Shown one piece after another: positions 25,016 through 34,267 of a DNA stretch of 40,078 bases; position 1 is the first letter of the stretch, and the number at the start of each line of letters is the position of its first letter. Origin of the DNA: Hyphomicrobiales bacterium (GTDB taxonomy: Bacteria; Pseudomonadota; Alphaproteobacteria; Rhizobiales; Beijerinckiaceae); NCBI GenBank assembly GCA_019247795.1, contig JAFBAK010000353.1, positions 1 to 40,078 of the forward strand. The letters are read 5' to 3'. Under the pieces are notes generated by a model. The model worked only from the letters and a program-made list of their open reading frames with translations, searched no databases and was not told the DNA's origin. The translations under genes and the position numbers were made by a program.

Positions 25016-26094
25016 GCAGCCTCCTCCGACATCGCAAGCAGGGCCGCTTGCCGCTCGGTGACGAGCGCGTCGATCAGGTCATCGAGCGCGCCGCCCTCGA
25101 GCACCTCGCCGAGCTTGTACAGCGTCAAGCCGATACGATGATCGGTGACGCGCGCTTGCGGAAAATTATAGGTGCGAATGCGTTCCGAGCGATCACCGGA
25201 GCCCACTTGGCTGCGCCGACTGGCGGCGCGCTCGCCTTCCCGCCGGGTGCGTTCGAGATCGTAGAGACGCGCGCGGAGAATGGCCAGTGCCTTTGTCCGG
25301 TTGCGATGCTGGGAACGCTCGTCCTGAACGAACACGACGATGCCGGTCGGAATATGGGTGACGCGGATGGCCGATTCCGTCTTGTTGACGTGCTGGCCGC
25401 CCGCCCCGGACGCGCGCATGGTGTCGATGCGCAATTCCGAATCGTCGAGCGCCATGTCGAGATCCTCGGCCTCGGGGAGAACGGCGACCGTCGCGGCAGA
25501 CGTATGTATGCGACCCGAAGCCTCCGTCTCGGGCACGCGCTGCACCCGGTGTACGCCGCTCTCGAAGCGCAAGCGCGCATAAGCGCCGCGTCCGCGCACC
25601 TCGGCAATGGCTTCCTTCACGCCGCCCACCGATCCTTCGGTCTGTGAGAGCGCCTCGAAGGTCCAACCCTTCGACGCAGCATAGCGGGCATACATGCGAA
25701 AGAGAGCCCCGGCGAAAAGGGCGGCCTCGTCACCGCCCGTGCCGGCGCGCACCTCGAGTATGGCGCCCTTCTCATCGGCTTCGTCCTTGGGCAGGAGCAT
25801 CACCCGAATGTCGCGCCGCGCCTCATCGAGACGCGATGTGAGCTCTGCACGCTCCGCCACTGCGAGCTCGCGCATCTCGGGATCGATGCCGCTCTCGGCG
25901 AGCATCGCCTCGGTTCCCGCGAGCTGGTCCTCCGTCAGGCGCAAATTCTCGATCGCGGCGACGATCGGCTGCAGCTGTGAGAGCTCGCGCGAAAGCTCGA
26001 TCGTCTCCGCGGTCGGCGGATTCTCCGCCAGGCGAAAAACGAGTGCGGCATGCCGGGCCAGGATGGCGTCGAGCTTGGGGGCGGGAAGGTTCAT
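25012..26094 (-). CDS. prfA: Peptide chain release factor 1
   Basis: This 360-residue protein has the expected RF1 length. The peptidyl-hydrolysis GGQ is in '[18 protein letters not shown]'. The codon-recognition PxT tripeptide is '[16 protein letters not shown]' (PET), which distinguishes RF1 (UAA/UAG) from RF2 (SPF). The C-terminal '[20 protein letters not shown]' is also standard. It sits after ptsP (156 bp gap) and is coupled to prmC, which modifies it. The ATG at 26094 is the family start. Confidence 0.96.
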   Translation of the reverse strand: MNLPAPKLDAILARHAALVFRLAENPPTAETIELSRELSQLQPIVAAIENLRLTEDQLAGTEAMLAESGIDPEMRELAVAERAELTSRLDEARRDIRVMLLPKDEADEKGAILEVRAGTGGDEAALFAGALFRMYARYAASKGWTFEALSQTEGSVGGVKEAIAEVRGRGAYARLRFESGVHRVQRVPETEASGRIHTSAATVAVLPEAEDLDMALDDSELRIDTMRASGAGGQHVNKTESAIRVTHIPTGIVVFVQDERSQHRNRTKALAILRARLYDLERTRREGERAASRRSQVGSGDRSERIRTYNFPQARVTDHRIGLTLYKLGEVLEGGALDDLIDALVTERQAALLAMSEEAA

Positions 26095-26121
26095 CGTGAC
26101 GGGAATATAGACATGAGGATA

Positions 26122-26240
26122 GCGAGTAGCGAGGCCGTGACGAGCGAAACGGGCTGCATCAGCGGCTATGAAATTCCAGCAAATCGGACACTCAACTTCG
26201 CACTTTAAGCCACTCGGCGGTTGACGATCTCGCTACTCGC
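26122..26240. repeat. 12-bp inverted repeat built of heptamer units, ptsP-prfA gap
   Basis: GCGAGTAGCGAG (26122-26133) and its exact complement CTCGCTACTCGC (26229-26240) enclose 95 bp. Each arm is made of near-identical heptamers (TAGCGAG TAGCGAG on one side; CTCGCTA CTCGCCA TTCGCCC on the other). The repeat lies between the ptsP stop and the prfA start, so it could form a long hairpin in the transcript or be a degenerate intergenic repeat element. Confidence 0.6.
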
Positions 26241-26250
26241 CATTCGCCCC

Positions 26251-28524
26251 TCAACGCTGATCGATGGTCACGCCATGGGTTCTCGCCAGTGCCGTGATCT
26301 CGGAACGCAGCGTGCGGTTGCAGCCCAATTCCGCGACCAGCGGCAAGATGGCTCGGCGCAGCGCCCCGGCATCGAGAGACAATAGCATCGCCTTCACCGG
26401 GCCGATCGAGGCAGGCGGCATCGATAGAGAGCGGAAGCCGAGCGCGATCAGCGTCATCGCCTCGAGGGGGCGGCTGGCGATTTCGCCGCAGACCGCGGCC
26501 GAGACGCCGGCCGCGCCCGCCCGGTCAGCAATGCGCATGAGCGCTCTGAGGGCCGCCGGCGAGAGCGGATCGAAACGATCCGAAACGCGAGGATTGTCGC
26601 GGTCGGCCGCGAACAGGAATTGGAAGAGGTCGTTCGAGCCGACCGAGATGAAATCCACGCGCGAAAGGAGCTCGTCGAGCTGGAACAGCAAAGAGGGAGC
26701 TTCGATCATCGTGCCCAGCCGGCAAGCGCGAGGCAGCTTGTGCCCGTGGCGGGTGAGATAATCCTGCTCGCGCAACACGATATCACGCGCCCGGTCGAAC
26801 TCGTCGACGCTTGCCACCATCGGGAACATGATCGAGATATCCCGGCCATCGGCGGCCTGCAGGAGCGCCCGCACCTGGGAGCGCAAGAGCCCCGGACGGT
26901 CGAGCCCGATACGAATCGCCCGCCAGCCGAGGGCCGGATTTTCCTCCTCGACCGCGCGCTGATAGGGGAGAATCTTGTCCCCTCCGATATCGAGCGTTCG
27001 GAAGATCACCGGCAGGTCGCCGGCTGCTTGCAGCACTGCCTCATAGAGCCTTCGCTGCTTCGCCGTTGTCGGAAGGCGTTCGGCGATCATGAACTGCAGC
27101 TCGGTGCGAAAAAGCCCGATCCCTTGCGCTCCCGTCTCCTCGATATGAGGCAAATCGACCGAGAGACCGGCATTCAGCATCAGCGGGATCTCGATTCCAT
27201 CGCGCGTGACGCACGAAACATGCTTCAGCTTGCGGTATTGCTCTTGGCGCCGCGCCCTCAGCCGCGCCTTCTCGCGATAGGCGGTCTCCACATCCGGCTG
27301 GGGGCGCAAATGCACTTCGCCAGAACCGTCGACAATGATCGCGTCGCCATTGTCGGCAAGCCCGACGATGCCTTCCACCTCGCCCACCGCCGCGATCCCG
27401 AGGGTGCGCGCCACGATCGCCACGTGGCTCGACGGGCCACCTTCCTCGAGGACGAGGCCGCGCACGCGCGAACGGTCGTAATCGAGGAGGGCGGCAGGGC
27501 CCATATTGCGCGCCACGATGATCGCATTCTCGGGGAGATCGTTGGCAGGTTTCGCATGAGCGCCCTCGACGAGCGCGGCGAGGACGCGGTTTGCGAGGTC
27601 GTCGAGATCGTGCAGGCGCTCGCGCAGATAAGGATCCGTCTGACGCATCATCCGCGCCCGCGTGTCGGATTGCACGCGCTCGACCGCGGCTTCGGCGGTG
27701 AGGCCCGAGGTGATGGCCTCGCGGATGCGCCGTTGCCACCCCTCGTCATTCACGAGCATGCGCACCGCTTCGAGGACGTCGCGATGCTCGCCGTGATGCA
27801 CCACATCGCCGCGCTCGATGAGGCTGTCGATCGTCGCCCGCACACCGAGCACGGCGTCCTGGAGCCGCGTCAGCTCGAACTGCGGGTCGTCGGCGACGAG
27901 ATTCTTCACCACCACGCGCGGGTCATGCAGCACGACATGGCCGAGGCCGACGCCGTCACTCAAATGCGCACCATGGAAACGAACGGGGCGCCGCGCCGCG
28001 GTTGCCGTTCCCGGCGTCGCCGCGGTCTGCAGCTCGGCCGAGGCGATGGTCTCTGCGAGGACCATCGCGGTCGTCTGCAAGGCTTCGATCTCATCCTCGC
28101 TGTAGAGCCGGCTCGTGCGGTTTTGCACGACCAGCACACCGAGCACATTGCCGAGCCGCAGAATGGGTACGCCGAGGAACGACTGATAGATCTCTTCGCC
28201 GGTCTCGGGCTTGTACGAGAAGGCCGGATGCGCCCTTGCATTGGCAAGGTTCACAGGCTTTGCCTCCTCGACCACAAGGCCGACAAGGCCTTCACCCGGG
28301 CGCATCGTCGTCACGTGCACGGCTTCGCGCGCCAGGCCCTCGGAAGCGAACAGCTCGAGCGCGCCGTCATCGCGAGTGACATAGATCGAGCAGACCTCGG
28401 CCACCACATTTGCCGCGATCAAGCTCACGGTCCTGTCGAGGCGGGCTTGCGCGCCGATGGGCTCGGCCATCAATTCGCGCAACCGTCTGAGCAGCAGACG
28501 AGGTCCGCCGAGAGTTGGCCGCAT
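26251..28524 (-). CDS. ptsP: PTS-Ntr enzyme I (phosphoenolpyruvate-protein phosphotransferase)
   Basis: This 757-residue protein has an N-terminal GAF domain (~25-165) in front of a full enzyme I, the mark of the nitrogen PTS. The phosphorylated histidine is His367 in 'EEGGPSSHVAIVARTLGI'. The PEP-binding barrel carries 'GIGLFRTELQFM', 'FRTLDIGGDK', 'ISVGSNDLFQF' and the active-site Cys in 'SAAVCGEIASRP'. It takes phosphate from PEP and passes it to NPr and EIIA-Ntr, a regulatory chain that senses nitrogen (GAF binds glutamine in relatives) and influences potassium and phosphate responses. The lysC-ptsP-prfA order is typical of Hyphomicrobiales. NPr and EIIA-Ntr are not in the window. Confidence 0.95.
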   Translation of the reverse strand: MRPTLGGPRLLLRRLRELMAEPIGAQARLDRTVSLIAANVVAEVCSIYVTRDDGALELFASEGLAREAVHVTTMRPGEGLVGLVVEEAKPVNLANARAHPAFSYKPETGEEIYQSFLGVPILRLGNVLGVLVVQNRTSRLYSEDEIEALQTTAMVLAETIASAELQTAATPGTATAARRPVRFHGAHLSDGVGLGHVVLHDPRVVVKNLVADDPQFELTRLQDAVLGVRATIDSLIERGDVVHHGEHRDVLEAVRMLVNDEGWQRRIREAITSGLTAEAAVERVQSDTRARMMRQTDPYLRERLHDLDDLANRVLAALVEGAHAKPANDLPENAIIVARNMGPAALLDYDRSRVRGLVLEEGGPSSHVAIVARTLGIAAVGEVEGIVGLADNGDAIIVDGSGEVHLRPQPDVETAYREKARLRARRQEQYRKLKHVSCVTRDGIEIPLMLNAGLSVDLPHIEETGAQGIGLFRTELQFMIAERLPTTAKQRRLYEAVLQAAGDLPVIFRTLDIGGDKILPYQRAVEEENPALGWRAIRIGLDRPGLLRSQVRALLQAADGRDISIMFPMVASVDEFDRARDIVLREQDYLTRHGHKLPRACRLGTMIEAPSLLFQLDELLSRVDFISVGSNDLFQFLFAADRDNPRVSDRFDPLSPAALRALMRIADRAGAAGVSAAVCGEIASRPLEAMTLIALGFRSLSMPPASIGPVKAMLLSLDAGALRRAILPLVAELGCNRTLRSEITALARTHGVTIDQR

Positions 28525-28812
28525 GGTCTGGCTACCTTCCGAGCCGATTCAAGGTCGGCCGTTTTCAGTCACCTGCCCGGCGCTCTCGCCCATCCAATGA
28601 CATCATCTGCGCCATGGCGAGTAGCACCAACTCAAGATTTGAACTTGTCCTTATCGCCAAGCGCGCGATCGGGCCAAGGGAAATACTTCACGATGGAAGC
28701 GGAACTAAGATCGGTGCTCCGCACGGGACATTTCAAGCGGCGCTTTAGCGGGCTTCCGGGCAAATGCAAAGGTCCGGTACCTCGCAACCGTCCGGGTGCC
28801 GACCTTGCCCGA

Positions 28813-30069
28813 TCAGCTCTTGTCGAGACCATAGAGCGAATGGAGCGTGCGCACGGCAAGCTCGGTATAGGCGGCATCGATAAGCACCGAAAATTTGATC
28901 TCCGAGGTCGTGATAGCGCGGATATTGATGCCCCGCTGGGCAAGCGCCCGGAAAGCCGAAGCGGCAACACCGGCGTGCGAGCGCATGCCGACGCCGACGA
29001 CCGAAACCTTCACGACATCGTCGGCTCCCGCGATGCGGGCATAGCCGATGGTGTCGCGCGCCTTTTCGAGGATCACCATGGCCCGTTCATATTCACCGGC
29101 GGGCACGGTGAAGGTGATGTCGGTCGTGAGCTGATCGTCCGATACCACCTGAATGATCATGTCGACATTGATGTTGGCATCGGCAAGCGGCGTGAAGATC
29201 GCCGCCGCGACGCCTGGCTTGTCGGCGACGCGCCGCAATGTGATCTGGGCCTCGTCCTTCGAGAAGGCGATGCCTGTCACCATCTCCTGTTCCACGATGT
29301 CCTCCTCGTCGCAGATGAGCGTGCCAGGCTTCGGGTTCGCCGGATCATCGAAGCTCGACCGCACATAGGTCTTGATCTTGTGGTTCATGGCAAGCTCGAC
29401 CGAGCGCACTTGCAGCACCTTGGCGCCGAGCGATGCCATCTCCAGCATCTCCTCGAATGCGATGCGGTCGAGGCGCCTCGCCTTGGGCACCACGCGAGGA
29501 TCGGTGGTGTAGACGCCGTCGACATCGGTGTAGATGTCGCAGCGGTCGGCCCGGATCGCGGCGGCAAGCGCGACGGCGCTCGTGTCCGAGCCCCCGCGCC
29601 CGAGGGTGGAGATACGCCCCGTCAGCGGCTCAATGCCCTGGAACCCGGAAACCACGGCGATCTCGCGCCGCTCCTCGAAGGCTTTGACGATCGCGCTCCC
29701 GTCGATCGCTGCGATTCGGGCCGCGCCATGCGCGCCGTCCGTGCTCACCGGAAGCTGCCAGCCCTGCCAGGAGCGTGCCGCGAGACCTTCGTTCTGCAGT
29801 ACGAGAGCGAGCAAGCCCGACGTCACCTGCTCGCCCGAAGCGACGACGGTGTCGTATTCGCGCTGATCATAGACCGGCCCGTTGCGTGTGCCGCACGCGG
29901 CCTCCTTCACCCAGGAGACGAGCTCGTTGGTCTTGCCGGACATGGCCGAGACCACCACCGCGATTTCGTGGCCGGCATCGACTTCGCGACGCACATGCCC
30001 CGCCACGTTGCGGATACGCTCGATGTTGGCGACCGAGGTGCCGCCGAATTTCATGACCAGACGAGACAT
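28813..30069 (-). CDS. lysC: Aspartate kinase
   Basis: This 418-residue enzyme phosphorylates L-aspartate, the first step to Lys, Thr, Met and diaminopimelate. The catalytic domain (~1-250) opens with 'MSRLVMKFGGTSVAN' and includes 'GFQGIEPLTGRISTLGRGGSD' and 'YTDVDGVYTTDPR'. Two ACT domains follow (~265-340 and ~345-415), with 'VADKPGVAAAIFTPLADANINVDMI' and 'RSHAGVAASAFRALAQRGINI', the usual feedback sites. It is monofunctional, with no homoserine dehydrogenase part. It is divergent from ubiG across 152 bp. Confidence 0.95.
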   Translation of the reverse strand: MSRLVMKFGGTSVANIERIRNVAGHVRREVDAGHEIAVVVSAMSGKTNELVSWVKEAACGTRNGPVYDQREYDTVVASGEQVTSGLLALVLQNEGLAARSWQGWQLPVSTDGAHGAARIAAIDGSAIVKAFEERREIAVVSGFQGIEPLTGRISTLGRGGSDTSAVALAAAIRADRCDIYTDVDGVYTTDPRVVPKARRLDRIAFEEMLEMASLGAKVLQVRSVELAMNHKIKTYVRSSFDDPANPKPGTLICDEEDIVEQEMVTGIAFSKDEAQITLRRVADKPGVAAAIFTPLADANINVDMIIQVVSDDQLTTDITFTVPAGEYERAMVILEKARDTIGYARIAGADDVVKVSVVGVGMRSHAGVAASAFRALAQRGINIRAITTSEIKFSVLIDAAYTELAVRTLHSLYGLDKS

Positions 30070-30221
30070 GGGTGAAGGGACGAATAACGGATTGAGCTCA
30101 CGCGCGGCACGCGAAGGGCGCCTCCATTGGCCGCGAAGCCGGTCGATGTCAAATCAATGCTTGCGCCAATGCGCGCAATGGCACCCCTTGCGATCCAGGT
30201 GCGGACGGCTACAAGGCTTCC

Positions 30222-30989
30222 ATGCCTGCCCCTTCCGTAAACGCCGCCGAGGTCGAGCGCTTCGACCGTCTCGCCTCGACATGGTGGGACCAAGAAGGCC
30301 CGATGCGAGCCTTGCATGCGATGAATCCGGCGAGGCTCGCATGGATACGACGCGAGACGGCGAGCCATTTCGGCCTGGATCCCAGCGAACGGCGCATTCT
30401 CGCCGGGCGGAGCGTGCTCGATATCGGCTGTGGCGGCGGAATCTTGTGCGAGCCGCTCGCACGGCTCGGCGCGACCGTGACCGGGATCGATCCCGCCGGC
30501 GAGAATATCGAGGTCGCGAAGGCGCATGGCGAGCGTTCTGGTCTTGCGATCGATTACCGGAACGCTACCGTCGAGGAGCTTGCGGGGGAAACTGAGCGCT
30601 TCGACATCGCGCTCGCCATGGAGGTTGTCGAGCACGTGGCCGACGTTTCGGCCTTCATGTCCGCCTGCGAGCATGTCCTCAAGCCCGGCGGGATATTGTT
30701 GATGTCCACCTTGAATCGCACCTTGCGCTCTTTCGCGTTTGCCATCGTCGGAGCCGAATATGTGCTCCGCTGGCTGCCCCGCGGCACACATGATTGGGAG
30801 AAATTCCTGACGCCGGAGGAGCTCGCATCGCAGGCGCGAAGAGCGGGGCTCGCACCGGGCAAGGCCGAGGGGCTCTTTTTCGACCCGCTGCGGTGGGAAT
30901 GGAGATTGTCGCGAGACACGGCGGTGAATTACGTGCTTTCGGCCCGCAAGGCCGCCGTCCCGGGAGGCTCGGTCCGTCCGAACCGTTAA
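30222..30989 (+). CDS. ubiG: Ubiquinone biosynthesis O-methyltransferase
   Basis: This 255-residue SAM-dependent enzyme carries out both O-methylations of ubiquinone synthesis. The N-terminus 'EVERFDRLASTWWDQEGPMRALHAMN' is diagnostic for UbiG. SAM motif I is 'VLDIGCGGGILCEPLARLGA', followed by the acidic 'VTGIDPAGENIEVA'; later come 'ALAMEVVEHVADV' and 'LLMSTLNRT'. It lies divergent to lysC, an arrangement common in Hyphomicrobiales. The upstream region has an inverted repeat TTGCGC-CAATGC-GCGCAA (30161-30178) of unknown meaning. Confidence 0.95.
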   Translation: MPAPSVNAAEVERFDRLASTWWDQEGPMRALHAMNPARLAWIRRETASHFGLDPSERRILAGRSVLDIGCGGGILCEPLARLGATVTGIDPAGENIEVAKAHGERSGLAIDYRNATVEELAGETERFDIALAMEVVEHVADVSAFMSACEHVLKPGGILLMSTLNRTLRSFAFAIVGAEYVLRWLPRGTHDWEKFLTPEELASQARRAGLAPGKAEGLFFDPLRWEWRLSRDTAVNYVLSARKAAVPGGSVRPNR

Positions 30990-31019
30990 CGCCAAGGGAC
31001 CCGCGCGGAGAGAGGGAAC

Positions 31020-32018
31020 ATGATGATCAACAAGCAGGTGCTGTTAAAAAGCCGACCCAAGGGTTGGGCGAGCGAGGCCGATTTCGAAATTCTCGAGGCT
31101 CCCGTTCCGAAGCCTGCCGAAGGCCAGGTGCTGGTGCGAAATCATTGGCTTTCGCTCGATCCTTACATGCGCGGGCGCATGAACGACGCGAAATCCTACG
31201 CTGCGAAGGCCGAGATCGGCGAGGTCATGATCGGGGGCACGGTCGGCGAAGTCGTCGAGACGCACGACGCCTCGTTCAAGAAAGGCGACTTCGTCGTGGG
31301 CATGCTCGGCTGGCAGCAATTCGGTGTCGCGTCGGGGAAGGCCTTGCGGGTGATCGACGTCAAGGCCGCGCCGGCGCAAGCCTATCTCGGCGCGATCGGC
31401 ATGCCGGGGGTCACCGCCTGGATCGGGCTTTTGACGATCGCCGAGCCCAAGCCGGGCGAGACCGTCGTGGTCTCCGCGGCTTCGGGCGCCGTGGGGTCCG
31501 TCGTCGGGCAGCTCGCGAAGATCAAGGGCGCACGTGCCGTCGGCATCGCGGGTGGCGCTCAGAAATGTCGCTACGTCGTCGAGGAGCTCGGCTTCGATGC
31601 CGGCGTCGATTACAAATCGCCGAGCTTCATCGCGGATCTCGAAGCAGCGACGCCGAAAGGCGTCGATGTCTATTTCGAGAATGTGGGCGGTGAGGTGCTC
31701 GAGGCCGTGTCACGACGGTTCAACTTTTTTGCGCGCATGCCGCTTTGCGGCCTCGTCTCGCAATACAACGAGGCAAATCCGGCGGGCCTGCGCAATCTGC
31801 ACGCCTTCCTCACCAATCGCGTGAAACTTCAAGGCTTCATCGTCTCGGACAGGCCGGAACTTTGGCCGCGCGCTTTACAAGAGCTCGCCTCGTGGGTTGG
31901 GAGCGGCAAGATCAAATATCGCGAAACCATCGCCCAAGGCCTCGAGAATGCGCCGAAAGCTTTCATCGGCATGCTGAAGGGCGAGAATTTCGGCAAGCAG
32001 CTCGTCAAGCTTGTCTGA
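31020..32018 (+). CDS. MDR-family NADP-dependent oxidoreductase (zinc-free, leukotriene-dehydrogenase/CurA-like)
   Basis: This 332-residue enzyme is of the zinc-independent medium-chain reductase group. The N-terminus 'NKQVLLKSRPKGWASEADFE' and 'WLSLDPYMRGRMND' are signature segments of NADP-dependent alkenal/one reductases. The Rossmann loop is 'VVSAASGAVGSVVGQLAKIKG', with 'VDVYFENVGGEVL' following. The family reduces C=C bonds of enals and enones. GAGAGAGGGAAC precedes the start; ATG 31020 and ATG 31023 are both possible. It follows ubiG by 30 nt but is functionally unrelated; the true substrate is unknown. Confidence 0.9.
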   Translation: MMINKQVLLKSRPKGWASEADFEILEAPVPKPAEGQVLVRNHWLSLDPYMRGRMNDAKSYAAKAEIGEVMIGGTVGEVVETHDASFKKGDFVVGMLGWQQFGVASGKALRVIDVKAAPAQAYLGAIGMPGVTAWIGLLTIAEPKPGETVVVSAASGAVGSVVGQLAKIKGARAVGIAGGAQKCRYVVEELGFDAGVDYKSPSFIADLEAATPKGVDVYFENVGGEVLEAVSRRFNFFARMPLCGLVSQYNEANPAGLRNLHAFLTNRVKLQGFIVSDRPELWPRALQELASWVGSGKIKYRETIAQGLENAPKAFIGMLKGENFGKQLVKLV

Positions 32019-32111
32019 CGGGCACATCCCCTCGAGCGGTGGATTCGACCGGTGATGCCCCTTGACCACCAGCTCTTCGGGACGCACGAAAGCTTACTTG
32101 GGTTTCAGCAA

Positions 32112-32128
32112 GGGCCAGGCTTTGGCCC
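32112..32128 (+). other. Hairpin upstream of ABC importer operon
   Basis: GGGCCA-GGCTT-TGGCCC forms a 6-bp stem 49 nt before the binding-protein ATG. It could be a leader structure or a weak terminator for the upstream reductase gene. There is no T-tract, and it does not match a TPP riboswitch. Confidence 0.3.
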
Positions 32129-32177
32129 GTCGGGGCAGCGTCCATTGCCTTGGGGCGCACTCGAGCCGGAGGTGGCC

Positions 32178-33266
32178 ATGAGCAGGCAAAATGCCAGAGA
32201 TGGATCGAAGGCTTCGCGGCAGACGCGAGGCTTGCGCGACACCGTTGCCCGCCTCCCCAAGCTAGCGCTCGCATCGATGATGTTGGCATCCGCAATCGCG
32301 AGCTTCACTCTGCCGCTGAAGGCGCAGCAGCTCCCCAAGGTGACCTATGGCACGAACTGGCTGGCAGAAGCGGAGCATGGGGGCTTCTATCAGGCGGTCG
32401 TCGACGGCACTTACAAGAAATACGGGCTCGACGTGACGATCATGCAAGGCGGGCCGAACAACAATCTGCGCCTCATGATGTCTTCCGGGAAGATCGATTT
32501 CTTCATGGGAACCGACATGATCCAGGCGATGAGCGCCGTTGCCGAAGGCGTTCCGACGGTCGTGGTGGCGGGCATGTTTCAGAAGGACCCGCAGGTGCTG
32601 ATGTCGCATCCCGGCGAGGGCCTCGACACCTTCGCAAGTCTGAAGGACGCTCATGTGATTCTCGTCTCGAAGGAGGCCATCACCTCCTTCTATCGTTGGC
32701 TCGAATCGGCCTGGGGCTTTTCGGAGGACAAGATCGGCCCTTACAATTTCAATCCCGCGGCTTTCATCCGGGACAAGAAATCCGTGCAGCAGGGCTTTGC
32801 CACGTCCGAGCCGTACGCGGTCGAGAAGGTTGGAGGTTTCAAGCCGAACGTCTTTCTTCTTGCCGACAACGGCTTCGACACCGCGGCGACCACGATCGAG
32901 GGTCGGCGCGATTTCGTCGAAAAGAACCCGGACATCGTGCAGCGATTCGTGGATGCCAGCGCGATCGGTTGGTATCACTATCTCTACGGCGACAACAAAG
33001 CCGCCAACGAGCTCATCAAGAAAGACAATCCCGAGATGACGGACGAGCAGATCGCCTACTCGATCGCCAAGCTCAAGGAATATGGGATCGTCGATTCAGG
33101 GGATTCGTTGAAGAACGGTATCGGCGCGATGTCGGATGCCCGAATGAAAAGCTTCTACGAGCAGATGGCGAAGGCCGGCGTCCTGCCGCAAGGGCTCGAT
33201 TATAAGAAGTCCTATACGCTGCAATTCGTGAACAAAGGGGTCGGCGTGGAGTTGAGGCCGAAATGA
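32178..33266 (+). CDS. NMT1/ThiY-like ABC transporter substrate-binding protein
   Basis: The protein has 362 residues from ATG 32178, which is preceded by GGAGGTGGCC. The signal sequence is long (about 47 residues), with a basic twin-arginine-poor n-region and the hydrophobic 'LALASMMLASAIASF', cut near 'LKAQQLP'. The mature protein begins 'KVTYGTNWLAEAEHGGFYQA' and continues 'KYGLDVTIMQGGPNNNLRLMMSSGKIDFFMG', the NMT1/THI5-like fold that includes pyrimidine-precursor, nitrate and sulfonate binding proteins. Downstream genes supply the ATPase and permease. The NWLAEAEHGGFY start is closest to ThiY-type proteins, but no thiamine gene or TPP riboswitch is near, so the ligand is open. Confidence 0.85.
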   Translation: MSRQNARDGSKASRQTRGLRDTVARLPKLALASMMLASAIASFTLPLKAQQLPKVTYGTNWLAEAEHGGFYQAVVDGTYKKYGLDVTIMQGGPNNNLRLMMSSGKIDFFMGTDMIQAMSAVAEGVPTVVVAGMFQKDPQVLMSHPGEGLDTFASLKDAHVILVSKEAITSFYRWLESAWGFSEDKIGPYNFNPAAFIRDKKSVQQGFATSEPYAVEKVGGFKPNVFLLADNGFDTAATTIEGRRDFVEKNPDIVQRFVDASAIGWYHYLYGDNKAANELIKKDNPEMTDEQIAYSIAKLKEYGIVDSGDSLKNGIGAMSDARMKSFYEQMAKAGVLPQGLDYKKSYTLQFVNKGVGVELRPK

Positions 33267-33412
33267 GGAAGCCGCGAGGGTGAGCGCCCAGTGAGGAGCA
33301 ACGAGGCGGCAACGATCAGGAGTTCCACTGCGGGCGGCGCGGCGGCTCACCGACGCAGCCAAGCTCATCGCCGCTGGACGTGCGGGGCTGTCTTACCCAC
33401 TATCCCCACGCA

Positions 33413-34267
33413 ATGAGCTCGTCCGCCTTGCCTCTGAGCCGCTCCTCCCGTCCGCCCGGCGACAGGGCTTTGCTTGACGCCGAAGAGGCGAAGATCGAAG
33501 CAGCTCCGCTCGTCACATTGGCGGGGGTTTCGAAGAAATATCAAAACGGCGTCGCCGCGCTCGCGGGTCTCGACCTATGCGTGCGCACCGGCGACTTCCT
33601 GTCGCTCCTCGGGCCATCCGGTTGCGGCAAATCGACGGCCTTGCGGTTGATCGCTGGGCTCGAGCCCGCAACTTCGGGCACCATCGAATGGGCGGGGGGG
33701 CAGGCCTCGGGGCGCCCCAGCATCGGTTTCGTTTTTCAGGACCCGACGCTGATGCCTTGGGCGAGCGTCGAATCGAACGTGTTCCTGCCGCTGCGACTCG
33801 AGGGCTGGTCCTTCCGCACTGCCTCCGAGCGTATTGAAGAAGCGCTCGCGCTCGTGGGCCTTCCTGATTTCAGGAAAGCGATGCCGCGGGAGCTCTCGGG
33901 GGGCATGAAGATGCGGGTGTCGATCGCCCGCGCTCTCGTCACCCGCCCCAGCCTTCTCCTCATGGACGAGCCTTTCGCCGCGCTCGACGAGATCACCCGC
34001 TTCAAGCTCAATGACGACCTGATGCGCCTGAAGCAGGAAATGAATTGCACGGTGATTTTCGTGACCCATTCGATCTACGAAAGCGCCTATCTCTCGACGC
34101 GCATCGCCGTGATGGCAGCCCGGCCGGGGCGCATCATCGCTGAGATCGGCCTCGATGCAGCGTTGCCGCGGAAAGAACATTTCCGGCGCGAGAGCGCCTA
34201 TCTCGATGCCTGCGCCAGGGCCGCGGATGCGCTGCATGGCGCCATGGATGCCAAGGATCACATGTGA
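33413..34267 (+). CDS. ABC transporter ATP-binding protein, SsuB/TauB/ThiZ type
   Basis: The protein has 284 residues from ATG 33413; an upstream GTG at 33380 would add eleven. Motifs are Walker A 'GPSGCGKSTALRLIAGL', Q-loop 'FVFQDPTLMPWASVESNV', signature 'LSGGMKMRVSIARAL', Walker B 'LLLMDEPFAALDEITR' and H-loop 'FVTHSIYESAYLS', all of the nitrate/sulfonate/thiamine-precursor importer class. About 35 extra N-terminal residues precede the domain. It lies 146 bp after the binding-protein gene and overlaps the permease gene by 4 nt (GTGA). Confidence 0.9.
   Translation: MSSSALPLSRSSRPPGDRALLDAEEAKIEAAPLVTLAGVSKKYQNGVAALAGLDLCVRTGDFLSLLGPSGCGKSTALRLIAGLEPATSGTIEWAGGQASGRPSIGFVFQDPTLMPWASVESNVFLPLRLEGWSFRTASERIEEALALVGLPDFRKAMPRELSGGMKMRVSIARALVTRPSLLLMDEPFAALDEITRFKLNDDLMRLKQEMNCTVIFVTHSIYESAYLSTRIAVMAARPGRIIAEIGLDAALPRKEHFRRESAYLDACARAADALHGAMDAKDHM

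Noticed and set aside
26620-30075. Plus-strand open frame of 1151 codons opposite ptsP and lysC
   Set aside because: It is antisense to two genes with complete motif sets; the translation is Arg/His/Asp-rich with no domain. Long antisense frames are common in GC-rich coding DNA.
30174-30190. Sigma-54 promoter before ubiG
   Set aside because: TGGCAC is followed by TTGCG, but the spacing is 3 nt instead of 5, and UbiG is a housekeeping enzyme.
32019-32177. TPP riboswitch before the ThiY-like importer
   Set aside because: The conserved CUGAGA and GAUCUGGAUAAUACCAG-type core sequences are not present in the leader.
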